Source of the DNA: Aquisediminimonas profunda
Lineage (GTDB): Bacteria; Pseudomonadota; Alphaproteobacteria; Sphingomonadales; Sphingomonadaceae
NCBI RefSeq assembly: GCF_019443285.1
Contig: NZ_CP080327.1
Coordinates: 3,158,001 to 3,222,000 of the forward strand
Length of the DNA stretch: 64,000 nucleotides
Direction of reading: 5' to 3'
Part shown: positions 15,997 to 24,047 of the stretch, in pieces
Numbering within the stretch: the stretch's first letter is position 1
Layout of the letters: the number at the start of each line of letters is the position of its first letter
Notes under the pieces: model-generated
Databases searched by the model: none
Told to the model about the DNA's origin: nothing
What the model saw: only the letters and a program-made list of their open reading frames with translations
Made by a program: the position numbers and the translations under genes

Positions 15997-17268
15997 ATGG
16001 GAAAGGAACAGCCGATCACGGTCAACTTGCTCGATCCTGAAGTGCAGCAATGTCCTTATCCCGCATATCGTACGCTGCGTGACGAATCCCCCGTTTACCA
16101 GCAGCCGGGCACCGGTGTTTATGTGGTGACGCGCTATGAGGATGTCCGCACTGTCCTGACCGATCCCGAGCGCTTTCCAAGCGCGTCAAGGGACACGCCA
16201 TTCCGGCCAAGCGTCACGAGTATCGAGCGCGCAAAAAAAGTCGCTGCGCGGTTCGAGGAAAAGGGCTGGATTCCTGCGCCGACATTGGCCGGAAGAGACG
16301 ATCCCAATCACAAGCAGATGCGGGCGATGTTCAATGACGCATTCAAGCCCAGCCGAATCAAGGACATCGACCCCCTGGTCCAATCCCTGGCCTATGAATT
16401 GATCGACGGCTTCATCGATGATGGTCATTGCGACTGGGTCGAACAGTTCGCTGTGCCCCTGCCCCTGTTCATTATTGGCGAGCAAATGGGCGCAAAGCGC
16501 GAGGACATGTGGCAGATCAAGCGCTGGACCGACGCCTTCTTCCAGCGCATTTCCATGATGCTTCCCGAAGAACTCGAACTGGAGATGGTCGATCGCGAGA
16601 TCGAAGCCCAGCACTACTTCCAGCCAATCTTCGAGAAACTGCGCAAGGAGCCTGATGGATCCCTGATCAGTGTCCTCGTCAATACAGTGATCGACGGCTG
16701 GGGCCGGCCGCTCAATGACAATGAGCTGCACGCCGAAATGATGGCGGATACCTTCGTTGGTGGCAGCGAAACGACCACCAACGCCCTCGCAGCGGGGATG
16801 AAGCTGCTCATCGAGAACAAGGACGTCTGGCACAAGCTGAAATCGGATCCCGATCGTTACATGAAAACCTTTGTCGAGGAGGTCGTCAGGCTTGAATCGC
16901 CTGTCCAGAGCCTGATGCGCTTTTGCGCCCGTGATACCGAATTGAGCGGCATGACCATCCCGGCGGGGGCTGTAGTCAACGTCCGGTTCGCTGCAGCCAA
17001 CCGCGATGAACGGGCATTCGAATGTCCGGACTCAATCGATCTTGATCGGCCACGGGCTGGCTCGCACATGGGTTTCGGCTCCGGGACGCACCATTGCCTT
17101 GGCGCCCCGCTCGCGCGGCGCGAGCTGACCTGGGGCTTCACGGCCGTCATCGACCGGTTCGAAGACATGGATTTTGCGGAAGGGAAGAATGATTTCCGCA
17201 TTCGCCCGCATTTCCTGCTTCGCAGCCTTGAAGCCCTTCATATCGTCTTCACCCCCCGAAAGCGCTAG
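15997..17268 (+). CDS. Cytochrome P450 (second of three)
   Basis: A 423-aa soluble P450. The I-helix reads DTFVGGSETTTNALAAG, the K-helix EEVVRLESPVQS (ExxR), and the heme loop FGSGTHHCLGAP with ligand C367. All consensus positions are intact. It follows the CMD gene by 3 bp and is 4 bp ahead of the second Rieske gene, so the two oxygenases are co-expressed. It is clearly a different P450 lineage from the one at 13971. Substrate unknown; electron donors must come from elsewhere. Confidence 0.93.
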   Translation: MGKEQPITVNLLDPEVQQCPYPAYRTLRDESPVYQQPGTGVYVVTRYEDVRTVLTDPERFPSASRDTPFRPSVTSIERAKKVAARFEEKGWIPAPTLAGRDDPNHKQMRAMFNDAFKPSRIKDIDPLVQSLAYELIDGFIDDGHCDWVEQFAVPLPLFIIGEQMGAKREDMWQIKRWTDAFFQRISMMLPEELELEMVDREIEAQHYFQPIFEKLRKEPDGSLISVLVNTVIDGWGRPLNDNELHAEMMADTFVGGSETTTNALAAGMKLLIENKDVWHKLKSDPDRYMKTFVEEVVRLESPVQSLMRFCARDTELSGMTIPAGAVVNVRFAAANRDERAFECPDSIDLDRPRAGSHMGFGSGTHHCLGAPLARRELTWGFTAVIDRFEDMDFAEGKNDFRIRPHFLLRSLEALHIVFTPRKR

Positions 17269-17272
17269 AACA

Positions 17273-18616
17273 ATGGCAACTCTGCTCGACACTCCCAAAG
17301 GTCCCGCCCGGATCGACATGGCCAAACAGGCCGAACCCAAATTGTCGAACCGCCCCATTTCTGGCGAACGCTATTGGTCGCAAGACTTCATGGCAGCGGA
17401 ATGGGATGCCATCTGGACGCGGGCCTGGCTGATCGGCGGGCTGGAAGAACAGATACCCGAAGCCGGAGACTATTTCACTTACGAGATTGGACGGGAGTCG
17501 ATTCTGGTCACGCGTGGCGAGGACGGGTTGGTTCGCGCCTTTTATAACGTCTGCCCGCATCGCGGTAACCGGCTGGTCGAAGCTGAGCAGGGTCATTCCA
17601 AGAACATAGCCTGTGCCTATCACGGCTGGCGCTTCGCGCCTGAGGGCAATCTCAAGTTTGTTCCCTGCCCCGAAGATTTTGCGGGCGGGTCCCCCTGCGG
17701 CAGGGTGACTCTCAAACCCGTGCGGTGTGAGACTTTTGCCGGCTTTGTCTGGGTCAATATGGACCCTGACGCAACGACGCTGGCGGAACATCTGGGCCCG
17801 GTGATGCCGCAGATTGAATGCTATCAGATGGAAAAGATGCGCCGGACGCATTGGGTCACACTTGACGGTGATTTCAACTGGAAGATCGTGCAGGACAATT
17901 TCAACGAGAGTTATCACCTGCCCTTTGTCCATCCCCAGACGCGCTACGTGATGGAGCAGAGTTACAAGGAATGTCAGTTCGACCTGTATGAACCTTATGG
18001 GCATGCCCGCATGTTCATGCCGGGATCCCGCCCGTCGCGTGCGCTTGCGGGCCACACGGATACTGTCCTGGCGATGATGGACCGCGAACTGCGCTATTGG
18101 GGACTTGATCCCAAGGACTTCGAGCAGGATCCGCTGTCAATCCGGGCCGCCTTGCAAAAGGCCAAGCGCGCAAATGGTGCCGCCAAGGGCTATGACTATA
18201 CGCGTTTTCACGACGACCAGTTGACCGACCATTATCATTTCACCGTCTTCCCGAACATCAGCTTCAGCCTGAAACCCGATGGCTGCATCTGGCTGCGGGC
18301 AGATCCGCATCCGACCGATCCGGAACGCTGCGTGTTCGACATGTGGTATTTCACCTGGTTCCCTGATGGCCAGAACGAATATTTCAGCTATTCCATGGGC
18401 GAAATGGTGGACCAGTCCAAGCCGGTCGAACACAAACGTGGGGCAGTCGGCGAACTGAGTTGCGGTCCGGGAATTGATCAGGATGTTTCCATCTGGTCAA
18501 ACCAGCAAAAGGGCTTGCGCTCGCGTGGTTATGACGGCGGCGTCCTTGCAGGACAGGAGGATCGCGTGCGCTTCTTCCATGATACGATCGACCGCTGGAT
18601 TCAGGCCGCGCGCTAG
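17273..18616 (+). CDS. Rieske non-heme iron oxygenase, alpha subunit (second)
   Basis: A 447-aa alpha subunit with Rieske ligands C94, H96, C114 and H117 (CPHRGN ... CAYHGW) and the iron site NWKIVQDNFNESYHLPFVH (E212, H215, H220). The start is ATG 17273, 4 bp after the P450 stop; a longer frame begins inside the P450 gene and is discarded. Only a weak ribosome site is seen, consistent with translational coupling. Size and sequence resemble aromatic or quaternary-amine Rieske oxygenases working without a classic beta subunit. It converges on the KstD-like gene with an 18-bp gap. Confidence 0.9.
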   Translation: MATLLDTPKGPARIDMAKQAEPKLSNRPISGERYWSQDFMAAEWDAIWTRAWLIGGLEEQIPEAGDYFTYEIGRESILVTRGEDGLVRAFYNVCPHRGNRLVEAEQGHSKNIACAYHGWRFAPEGNLKFVPCPEDFAGGSPCGRVTLKPVRCETFAGFVWVNMDPDATTLAEHLGPVMPQIECYQMEKMRRTHWVTLDGDFNWKIVQDNFNESYHLPFVHPQTRYVMEQSYKECQFDLYEPYGHARMFMPGSRPSRALAGHTDTVLAMMDRELRYWGLDPKDFEQDPLSIRAALQKAKRANGAAKGYDYTRFHDDQLTDHYHFTVFPNISFSLKPDGCIWLRADPHPTDPERCVFDMWYFTWFPDGQNEYFSYSMGEMVDQSKPVEHKRGAVGELSCGPGIDQDVSIWSNQQKGLRSRGYDGGVLAGQEDRVRFFHDTIDRWIQAAR

Positions 18617-18634
18617 AAAGCTGAATGCCGATCC

Positions 18635-20257
18635 CTAGATATTGTCGCGGCGGGCCGCGCTTTGCCCGGCGATGTAGCCAAAGGTCAGGGCCGGCCCAAG
18701 CGTGCCTCCGGCTCCGGCATAAACACCTCCCGTTGGGCAAGCGATGACGTTTCCGGCGCCATAGAGCCCGGCAATTGGCCGACCGTCATGCCCGAGGATC
18801 CGGGCAAAACCATCCGTCTTCGGGCCGCCATTCGTGCCCAGCATGCCCATGTGGACCTCAACGGCAAAATAGGGCGCGACTTCGATCGTCCCGAGCGTCA
18901 CAGCCGTCCCCTCTCGAGAACGGTCGCCATAGAAATGGTCGTAAGCACTCGTCCCACGGTGGAAGTCCGGATCGCTGCCGGCTCTGGCGTGACTGTTGAA
19001 CCGCTCGACGGTCGCGCCTAGCGCATCGCCATCGATCCCGATGCGGGCCGCGAGCGCCTCAAGCGTCGGCGCTTCAATGACCCAATCGGGCAGCGGGTCT
19101 TTCGGCATGACCATCTCGATCGGGTAGCGAGCACGATATTGCGCATCGAAGATCAGCCAGGCGGGCTGGTTCAGATAGTCATAGCTTTGGGGATCAAAGG
19201 TATGAAAGGCACCGGCGAGTGCAGAATAGTTTGCGGCCTCGTTGCAAAAGCGCCTGGCAGACCGATTGACCATGATGGAATGTGGCACCGTCCGTTCGAT
19301 CAGCATCGGTGAGGCACGCTGCTCTCCCCCGGCCCAGCGGCTGCCGCTTGGCGCCAGCGTCGGGGCCCACCAGGCGCTCGTCATGTTGCCAAGGCTCGCC
19401 CCTGCCGACATGGCCAGCGCAAGCCCTTCGCCGCGTGCAGTCGGGGGAGATGCGGGGTGGTTCGCCGGACCCCGCAAAAAGCCCTGCCGCAGATCCTTGT
19501 CCCATTCAAAGCCGCCGGTCGCCAGCACCACGCCGCGCGCCGCTTGCACTTCGAAGGCATGCCCGTCCTTCAGGGCGCGAATGCCGCAAATGCGACCGTC
19601 CTCGACGATGAGCGATTTGGTCTCCACGCCCAGCTCTGGCACGATCTTGCGATCCAGACATGCCTTGAGCAGCCGGGCCACCATGGCCTGGCCGAACCCA
19701 CGTTCATTGTGCGCCATGCGCCGACCGATTTCCTCTGGCGCGACGACGCCCGACCCTCCGCCCAGCGGCGTTTCGCGAAGCATCATCGGCTTGGGCTCTT
19801 CGATCGCGAAAATCCGGCCAGCCCAATCACCCAGATCATCGAGTGAATAGAGATCGTGATCGAGCGCGCGACCGCCCTCCGGCTTGGCGCCTGGCCGATC
19901 CAGATAATAGTCCGGATAGCCGGCAAGCAGGGCAACCTTGAGCGCCCCGATCGCTTCAAGAAACGCCAATGCTTCCGGGCCCGTATCCACAAAGGCCTCG
20001 ATCAGGTCATCGCGCAAGTCTCCGTGGTCAAGGGCCCGAAAATAGGAGAGCGCTTCCTCCCGGCTGTCAGCCAGGCCTGCGGCGCGCATGCGCGGATTGT
20101 CTGCCACCCAGATTACACCGCCGGAAACAGCGGAAGTTCCTCCAACTCGATCAAACCGCTCGATCAGACGAACATGCGCACCTGCTTCATGGGCCGCCAA
20201 TGCCGCAGTCATTCCCGCGGCACCGCTGCCAAGCACAATTATATCGCAATCACTCAT
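18635..20257 (-). CDS. KstD-family FAD-dependent oxidoreductase
   Basis: A 540-aa flavoprotein of the 3-ketosteroid-delta1-dehydrogenase/fumarate-reductase family. FAD binding: VLGSGAAGMTAALAAHEAG at residues 8-26 and GGTSAVSGGVIW near 45. The C-terminal part matches the KstD pattern: GTNGGPKTDGFARIL, then GLYGAGNVIACPTGG and GAGGTLGPALTFGYIAG. KstD enzymes introduce a double bond next to a ring ketone; relatives act on other cyclic ketones or reduce enones. The start at 20257 (MSDCDIIVLG) is chosen over the upstream extension to 20293. It stands alone on the minus strand and is divergent from an SDR gene. Substrate ring system unknown. Confidence 0.87.
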   Translation of the reverse strand: MSDCDIIVLGSGAAGMTAALAAHEAGAHVRLIERFDRVGGTSAVSGGVIWVADNPRMRAAGLADSREEALSYFRALDHGDLRDDLIEAFVDTGPEALAFLEAIGALKVALLAGYPDYYLDRPGAKPEGGRALDHDLYSLDDLGDWAGRIFAIEEPKPMMLRETPLGGGSGVVAPEEIGRRMAHNERGFGQAMVARLLKACLDRKIVPELGVETKSLIVEDGRICGIRALKDGHAFEVQAARGVVLATGGFEWDKDLRQGFLRGPANHPASPPTARGEGLALAMSAGASLGNMTSAWWAPTLAPSGSRWAGGEQRASPMLIERTVPHSIMVNRSARRFCNEAANYSALAGAFHTFDPQSYDYLNQPAWLIFDAQYRARYPIEMVMPKDPLPDWVIEAPTLEALAARIGIDGDALGATVERFNSHARAGSDPDFHRGTSAYDHFYGDRSREGTAVTLGTIEVAPYFAVEVHMGMLGTNGGPKTDGFARILGHDGRPIAGLYGAGNVIACPTGGVYAGAGGTLGPALTFGYIAGQSAARRDNI

Positions 20258-20357
20258 GATCCGCTTTGGACCGCTGATACTGCGCGACAACAACCCTTTA
20301 TTTTGATGAGGTGCGGCGCGCGCAATCCGGCGCTACGTGTCAATCAGGGAGAATGAC

Positions 20358-21134
20358 ATGAAACTCGAAGGCAAGATTGCAGCAATCACCGGCGGCACTG
20401 CCGGACTGGGACGCGGAATTGCGGAAGCATTCCTGGCCGAAGGCGCGAGCGTCGCACTGATGGCGCGAAACACGGAGAAGGGCCAACGTGTTCTCGACGA
20501 ACTTGGCGTTGGCGATCGCGCGATCTTCATTGCTGGCGATGCGATGGAACAGGGCGACATCGAGGGATTCATCGACCAGACGGTCACGCATTTCGGTGCG
20601 ATCGATATTCTCGTCAACAATGCGGGCGGAGCCGGCGATCTGCAGCCCATGGTCAACCTGTCTGACGAGGCCTTTGACCAGGCAATGAAATGGAACGTCT
20701 ACTCCACCTTCTGGGCGACGCGCCGCGCTTTGCGTCCAATGTTGGAACGCAAGAGTGGTCGGATCATCAACATCTCCTCAATGGAAGGCAAGCATGGCAA
20801 GCCGATATTCACGGCCTATACCGCAGCCAAACATGCCATCAACGGCATGACAAAGTCGCTGGCGCGCGAAGTCGGTGCTGATGGAATCACCGTCAATGCA
20901 ATCTGCCCGGGTATGGTCATAACGGATATCATCCGCGAAAACGGCCCGCTCGTTGCCAAGACCATGGGCATGGAGCTTGACGAAATGATCAATCTCTTTG
21001 CGCAGGAATCCGCAATCAAACGACCCAATACCGTAGAAGAAGTCGCTGCAGTTGCGCTGCTCCTTGCCTCCCACGAAGGCGGCGGCATCACAGGAGCGAT
21101 GATCAGCGTCGACGGGGGAACAGCTCAGTATTGA
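20358..21134 (+). CDS. Short-chain dehydrogenase/reductase (SDR 1)
   Basis: A 258-aa classical SDR: TGGTAGLGRG cofactor motif near residue 13, NNAGG, Ser-Tyr-Lys catalytic set in INISSMEGKHG and AYTAAKHAI, and the C-terminal GAMISVDGGTAQY. ATG 20358 has AGGGAG six bases ahead. It would oxidise or reduce a hydroxyl/keto group of a pathway intermediate. It is alone on the plus strand, 10 bp from the convergent SDR 2. Confidence 0.9.
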   Translation: MKLEGKIAAITGGTAGLGRGIAEAFLAEGASVALMARNTEKGQRVLDELGVGDRAIFIAGDAMEQGDIEGFIDQTVTHFGAIDILVNNAGGAGDLQPMVNLSDEAFDQAMKWNVYSTFWATRRALRPMLERKSGRIINISSMEGKHGKPIFTAYTAAKHAINGMTKSLAREVGADGITVNAICPGMVITDIIRENGPLVAKTMGMELDEMINLFAQESAIKRPNTVEEVAAVALLLASHEGGGITGAMISVDGGTAQY

Positions 21135-21144
21135 GCTGCCCCGA

Positions 21145-21954
21145 TCAGCCTTTGGCAGCAGCCATTGCAGCTCCAACGGAGCGTTCGATGTCCACAGCCT
21201 GCGGATTTCCGCGCAAGGTCAGGCCGCCATTTGGCTGGATGTTCTGACCTGTAACAAACGCTTCATCACTGCAAAGCCATAGGCAAGCTGCAGCAACGTC
21301 GTCCGACGTGTTGAGCCTGCCCAATGGATATTTCGGCAGGAATGCATCGACCAGTCCCGGCACGGCAAAAGACTGCGCGGTCATTGGCGATTCGGTAAAG
21401 GCAGGCGAAACAGTGTTCGCGCGAATGCCATACTGGCCATAATCATTGGCCACACAGCGGATCAGTGCCTCCGCCCCTGTCTTGGTGCCGATATAAGCTG
21501 CATGGTTGTTGATCAGGGCCTTGGTCGTCGCCGAAGAAAGTGAAATGAGTGATCCGCCCTGAGGCTTTTGGGCAATCATCTGCTCAACGAACGCTTGCAG
21601 GAAGTGGTGGACGCCCTTGAACTGCAGGTCGACGATTTGATCAAGCTGCTCTTCAGTGGTGTCAATAAGGCTCGCCAGAAGCCCCCATCCTGTCGCATTG
21701 ATTGCAGCATCGACACGCCCCATTTTCGAAGCCGCAGTCTCTGCCAGGGCCCGAACCTGCGCCCGATCGGAGATGTCGCACAGAGCCCAGTGGCCACCCA
21801 ATTCTTTTGCCAGTTCCTCGAGCGGACCAGCCTTGCGACCGGCAACCAGCACTTCTGCACCCTCTCTTGCGAAAAGCCGGGCGATTGTCTGGCCCATATT
21901 GTCCTTGCCTGCGGCACCCAAGATGACTGCCTTTTTTCCTGCCAAACGTGCCAC
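21145..21954 (-). CDS. Short-chain dehydrogenase/reductase (SDR 2), GTG start
   Basis: A 269-aa SDR with an unusual nucleotide loop GAAGKDNMGQTIARLF in place of the simple TGxxxGxG, catalytic SLSSATTK and AYIGTKTGAEAL (YxxxK present), and the C-terminal QNIQPNGGLTLRG. The GTG at 21954 has GGGAG nine bases ahead; a TTG two codons earlier is possible but poorly spaced. Divergent from the SnoaL gene at 22085. It probably acts on a hydroxyl/ketone or enoyl intermediate. Confidence 0.85.
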   Translation of the reverse strand: MARLAGKKAVILGAAGKDNMGQTIARLFAREGAEVLVAGRKAGPLEELAKELGGHWALCDISDRAQVRALAETAASKMGRVDAAINATGWGLLASLIDTTEEQLDQIVDLQFKGVHHFLQAFVEQMIAQKPQGGSLISLSSATTKALINNHAAYIGTKTGAEALIRCVANDYGQYGIRANTVSPAFTESPMTAQSFAVPGLVDAFLPKYPLGRLNTSDDVAAACLWLCSDEAFVTGQNIQPNGGLTLRGNPQAVDIERSVGAAMAAAKG

Positions 21955-22084
21955 AGCCAAAATCTCCCTATCCAGTTTAGAATGTCAGTGTAGCAGCCTG
22001 AATCGCATCGCGCCCTTCCCAAAAATAACCATTGTAGCGCAGGCGTGCTCGCAGCGATAAGCGATCCAGAAACGGGAGACAGTG

Positions 22085-22498
22085 ATGTTCATTGGGCCTT
22101 TGGAGGATCGCGTGGCGATCCAGGAACTTAACGGTACTTATGCGGACGGCGTTGTCCGGATCGATGCAGACACATGGGCCAGCGTATGGGCTGAAGACGC
22201 TCACTGGAGCCTGATGGGCATGGAAGTCGAGGGCCGCACGGCGATCGTCGAACTTTGGAAGGGCGCAATGAGCGGACTTACTGCCGTGAGCTTTCATTGC
22301 ATTCCATGCATGATCGAAATCGACGGCGATCGTGCGAAGGCGCGTGTCCAGACGCAGGAATTCATGTTGACGAAGGAAGGCAAGACGCGCGCGGTTGGCG
22401 GGCTCTATGAAGACGAGTTGGTCAAATCAGGCGGCCGTTGGCTTTTCACACGCCGCATTTTCCGCATCGTCGCCGAATATAATCCGCAGGAGGGATAA
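22085..22498 (+). CDS. NTF2/SnoaL-fold protein (137 aa)
   Basis: The sequence LEDRVAIQELNGTYADGVVRIDADTWASVWAEDAHW is a typical SnoaL_4 N-terminus, and GLYEDELVKSGGRWLFTRR the C-terminal sheet. A GTG codon precedes the ATG directly; the ATG at 22085 with GGGAG eight bases ahead is used. The stop is one base before the ATG of the ABM gene, so the two are one operon. The SnoaL plus ABM pairing repeats the order seen at 13059-13974. Function unknown. Confidence 0.82.
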   Translation: MFIGPLEDRVAIQELNGTYADGVVRIDADTWASVWAEDAHWSLMGMEVEGRTAIVELWKGAMSGLTAVSFHCIPCMIEIDGDRAKARVQTQEFMLTKEGKTRAVGGLYEDELVKSGGRWLFTRRIFRIVAEYNPQEG

Positions 22499-22840
22499 AT
22501 GGCCAAAATCGTAATTTCCGCTCAGATAGATCTCGAACCGGCTCAGCGCGATGACGCGCTGCGTTCCGCGCAGCCATGGATTGACGGTGCTTTGTCACAG
22601 CCTGGCTGCATCCATTATGACTGGAGCGCCGATCTCAACAATCCTTCGCGCGTCAATGTGTTCGAAGAATGGGAAAGCGAGGACGCACTGGCTGCGCACT
22701 TTGCTGGCCCGCAATATGCCGGCATGCTTGCCCATATCGGGCGTTCAGGCCTGACCAATGCTGTCAGCAAGAAATATCGCGTCGATGCCGAAGGGCCGGT
22801 TTATGGAGCAGAGGGCAAGCCGACCGAAAAATTTGGATAG
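22499..22840 (+). CDS. ABM-domain protein (second)
   Basis: A 113-aa monooxygenase-like ferredoxin fold: KIVISAQIDLEPAQRDDAL, then PGCIHYDWSADLNNPSRVNVFEEWESEDALAAHF, a standard ABM layout with the conserved PGCxxY and EEWxSxxALxxHF features. It overlaps no gene but starts directly at the SnoaL stop. It may oxygenate or isomerise a phenolic intermediate, or clear a reactive product. A bidirectional hairpin follows. Confidence 0.85.
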   Translation: MAKIVISAQIDLEPAQRDDALRSAQPWIDGALSQPGCIHYDWSADLNNPSRVNVFEEWESEDALAAHFAGPQYAGMLAHIGRSGLTNAVSKKYRVDAEGPVYGAEGKPTEKFG

Positions 22841-22856
22841 ACTAAGTCAGCACTTG

Positions 22857-22890
22857 GGAGCGCGACGGCCAATGCAAGACGTCGCGCTCC
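22857..22890. terminator. Strong hairpin between convergent genes
   Basis: GGAGCGCGACG (22857-22867) pairs perfectly with CGTCGCGCTCC (22880-22890) around a 12-base loop. It lies between the 3' ends of the ABM gene and the convergent MDR gene, so it can serve both strands. There is no T-run after the stem, so termination is likely but not certain. Confidence 0.55.
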
Positions 22891-22905
22891 TGAAGCTCGC
22901 GTCCA

Positions 22906-23907
22906 TTAAATCTGCAGCAACTGCTTCCCGCGGTTGTCTCCGGTGAAGAGCCGCTTGAGCGTGGTGGGCGCATTTTCGAAACCGTGCTGGATGTCTTCGC
23001 GATAAGCGAGATGGCCGTCCCTCACAAAGCCTTCCAAACGCTTGCGGATGGCAGGAAACTCGGGGGCCCAGTCGAGCACAATGAACCCGGCCATGCTTGC
23101 ACGCCGGAAGACCAGGTTGAAATAATTCTGCGGCCCGGCCGGGAGGCTGCCCGTTTCGTAACGGCTGATTCCCCCGCATATGACAACACGAGCACCTGTC
23201 GCAATCTGCGCAAGCATGTCATTCAGGATCGCACCGCCGACATTGTCGAAAATGACATCGACGCCATTCGGGCAATGCTCTTTGATTTGCCGGCGGACAT
23301 CGCCCGCCTTGTAATCGATCGCGGCGTCATATCCGGCCTCTTCAACAAGCCATTTGCACTTGTCAGCACCACCGGCAATGCCAACGGCGCGGCATCCGGC
23401 AATCTTCGCCAGCTGGCCTACAATCGATCCGGTCGCACCGGCCGCACCGGACACGAGAACGGTGTCACCCGCAACGGGCTTGCCGACCTTGAACAATCCG
23501 CAATAGGCCGTGACCCCAGTTGTCCCCAACACAGAAAGCACGGCAGTCGGGGAAAGGTCGGTTTCAATCCTGGTCAGCTCGGCGCCATCACTGACAAGGT
23601 GATCGGTCCAGCCTGTTGTTCCGAAAACCAGATCACCCTTCGAAAAGCGGCCGCCGTTGCTTTCAAGGACTTCGCAAATCCCCGAGCCGCGCATGACATC
23701 GCCAATCGCCATCGGCGCAACATAATCGGCGATATTCTCCATCCAGCCTTTCTGAGCCGGATCGAAACCAAGCCAACGGGTCTTCAGCAGCATTTCGCCC
23801 GGACCGGGATCGCGCAATTCAGTTTCGACCAGCTTGAAATCACTATCCAGAATGCCGCGGCCCCTCGGGTGTCCATTCAGCAACCACTGTCGCGCTACGA
23901 TCGTCAC
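22906..23907 (-). CDS. Zinc-independent MDR oxidoreductase (third paralogue), GTG start
   Basis: A 333-aa PTGR/CurA-like reductase: VLVSGAAGATGSIVGQLAKI, GIAGGADKCKWL and IFDNVGGAILNDML are present, plus the C-terminal FTGDNRGKQLLQ. I place the start at GTG 23907 (VTIVARQWLL), seven bases after GGAG; the frame also runs to a TTG at 23934. Divergent from the molybdopterin oxidoreductase. It resembles the MDR at 26211 most closely among the four, which suggests a duplication around the molybdenum gene. Confidence 0.86.
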   Translation of the reverse strand: MTIVARQWLLNGHPRGRGILDSDFKLVETELRDPGPGEMLLKTRWLGFDPAQKGWMENIADYVAPMAIGDVMRGSGICEVLESNGGRFSKGDLVFGTTGWTDHLVSDGAELTRIETDLSPTAVLSVLGTTGVTAYCGLFKVGKPVAGDTVLVSGAAGATGSIVGQLAKIAGCRAVGIAGGADKCKWLVEEAGYDAAIDYKAGDVRRQIKEHCPNGVDVIFDNVGGAILNDMLAQIATGARVVICGGISRYETGSLPAGPQNYFNLVFRRASMAGFIVLDWAPEFPAIRKRLEGFVRDGHLAYREDIQHGFENAPTTLKRLFTGDNRGKQLLQI

Positions 23908-24047
23908 ATGCCTTCTCCAAAATACCGATGTCAAAGAATCTCAGTGAAGCCGCTATGCACAGGCGGGGTGGGCGCACGCTACAGCCAAAATTGCCAGTCG
24001 CGTGGCCAGTTCGGGCCGCTAGTATCACAGTGAGAGGAGTTGCACCC

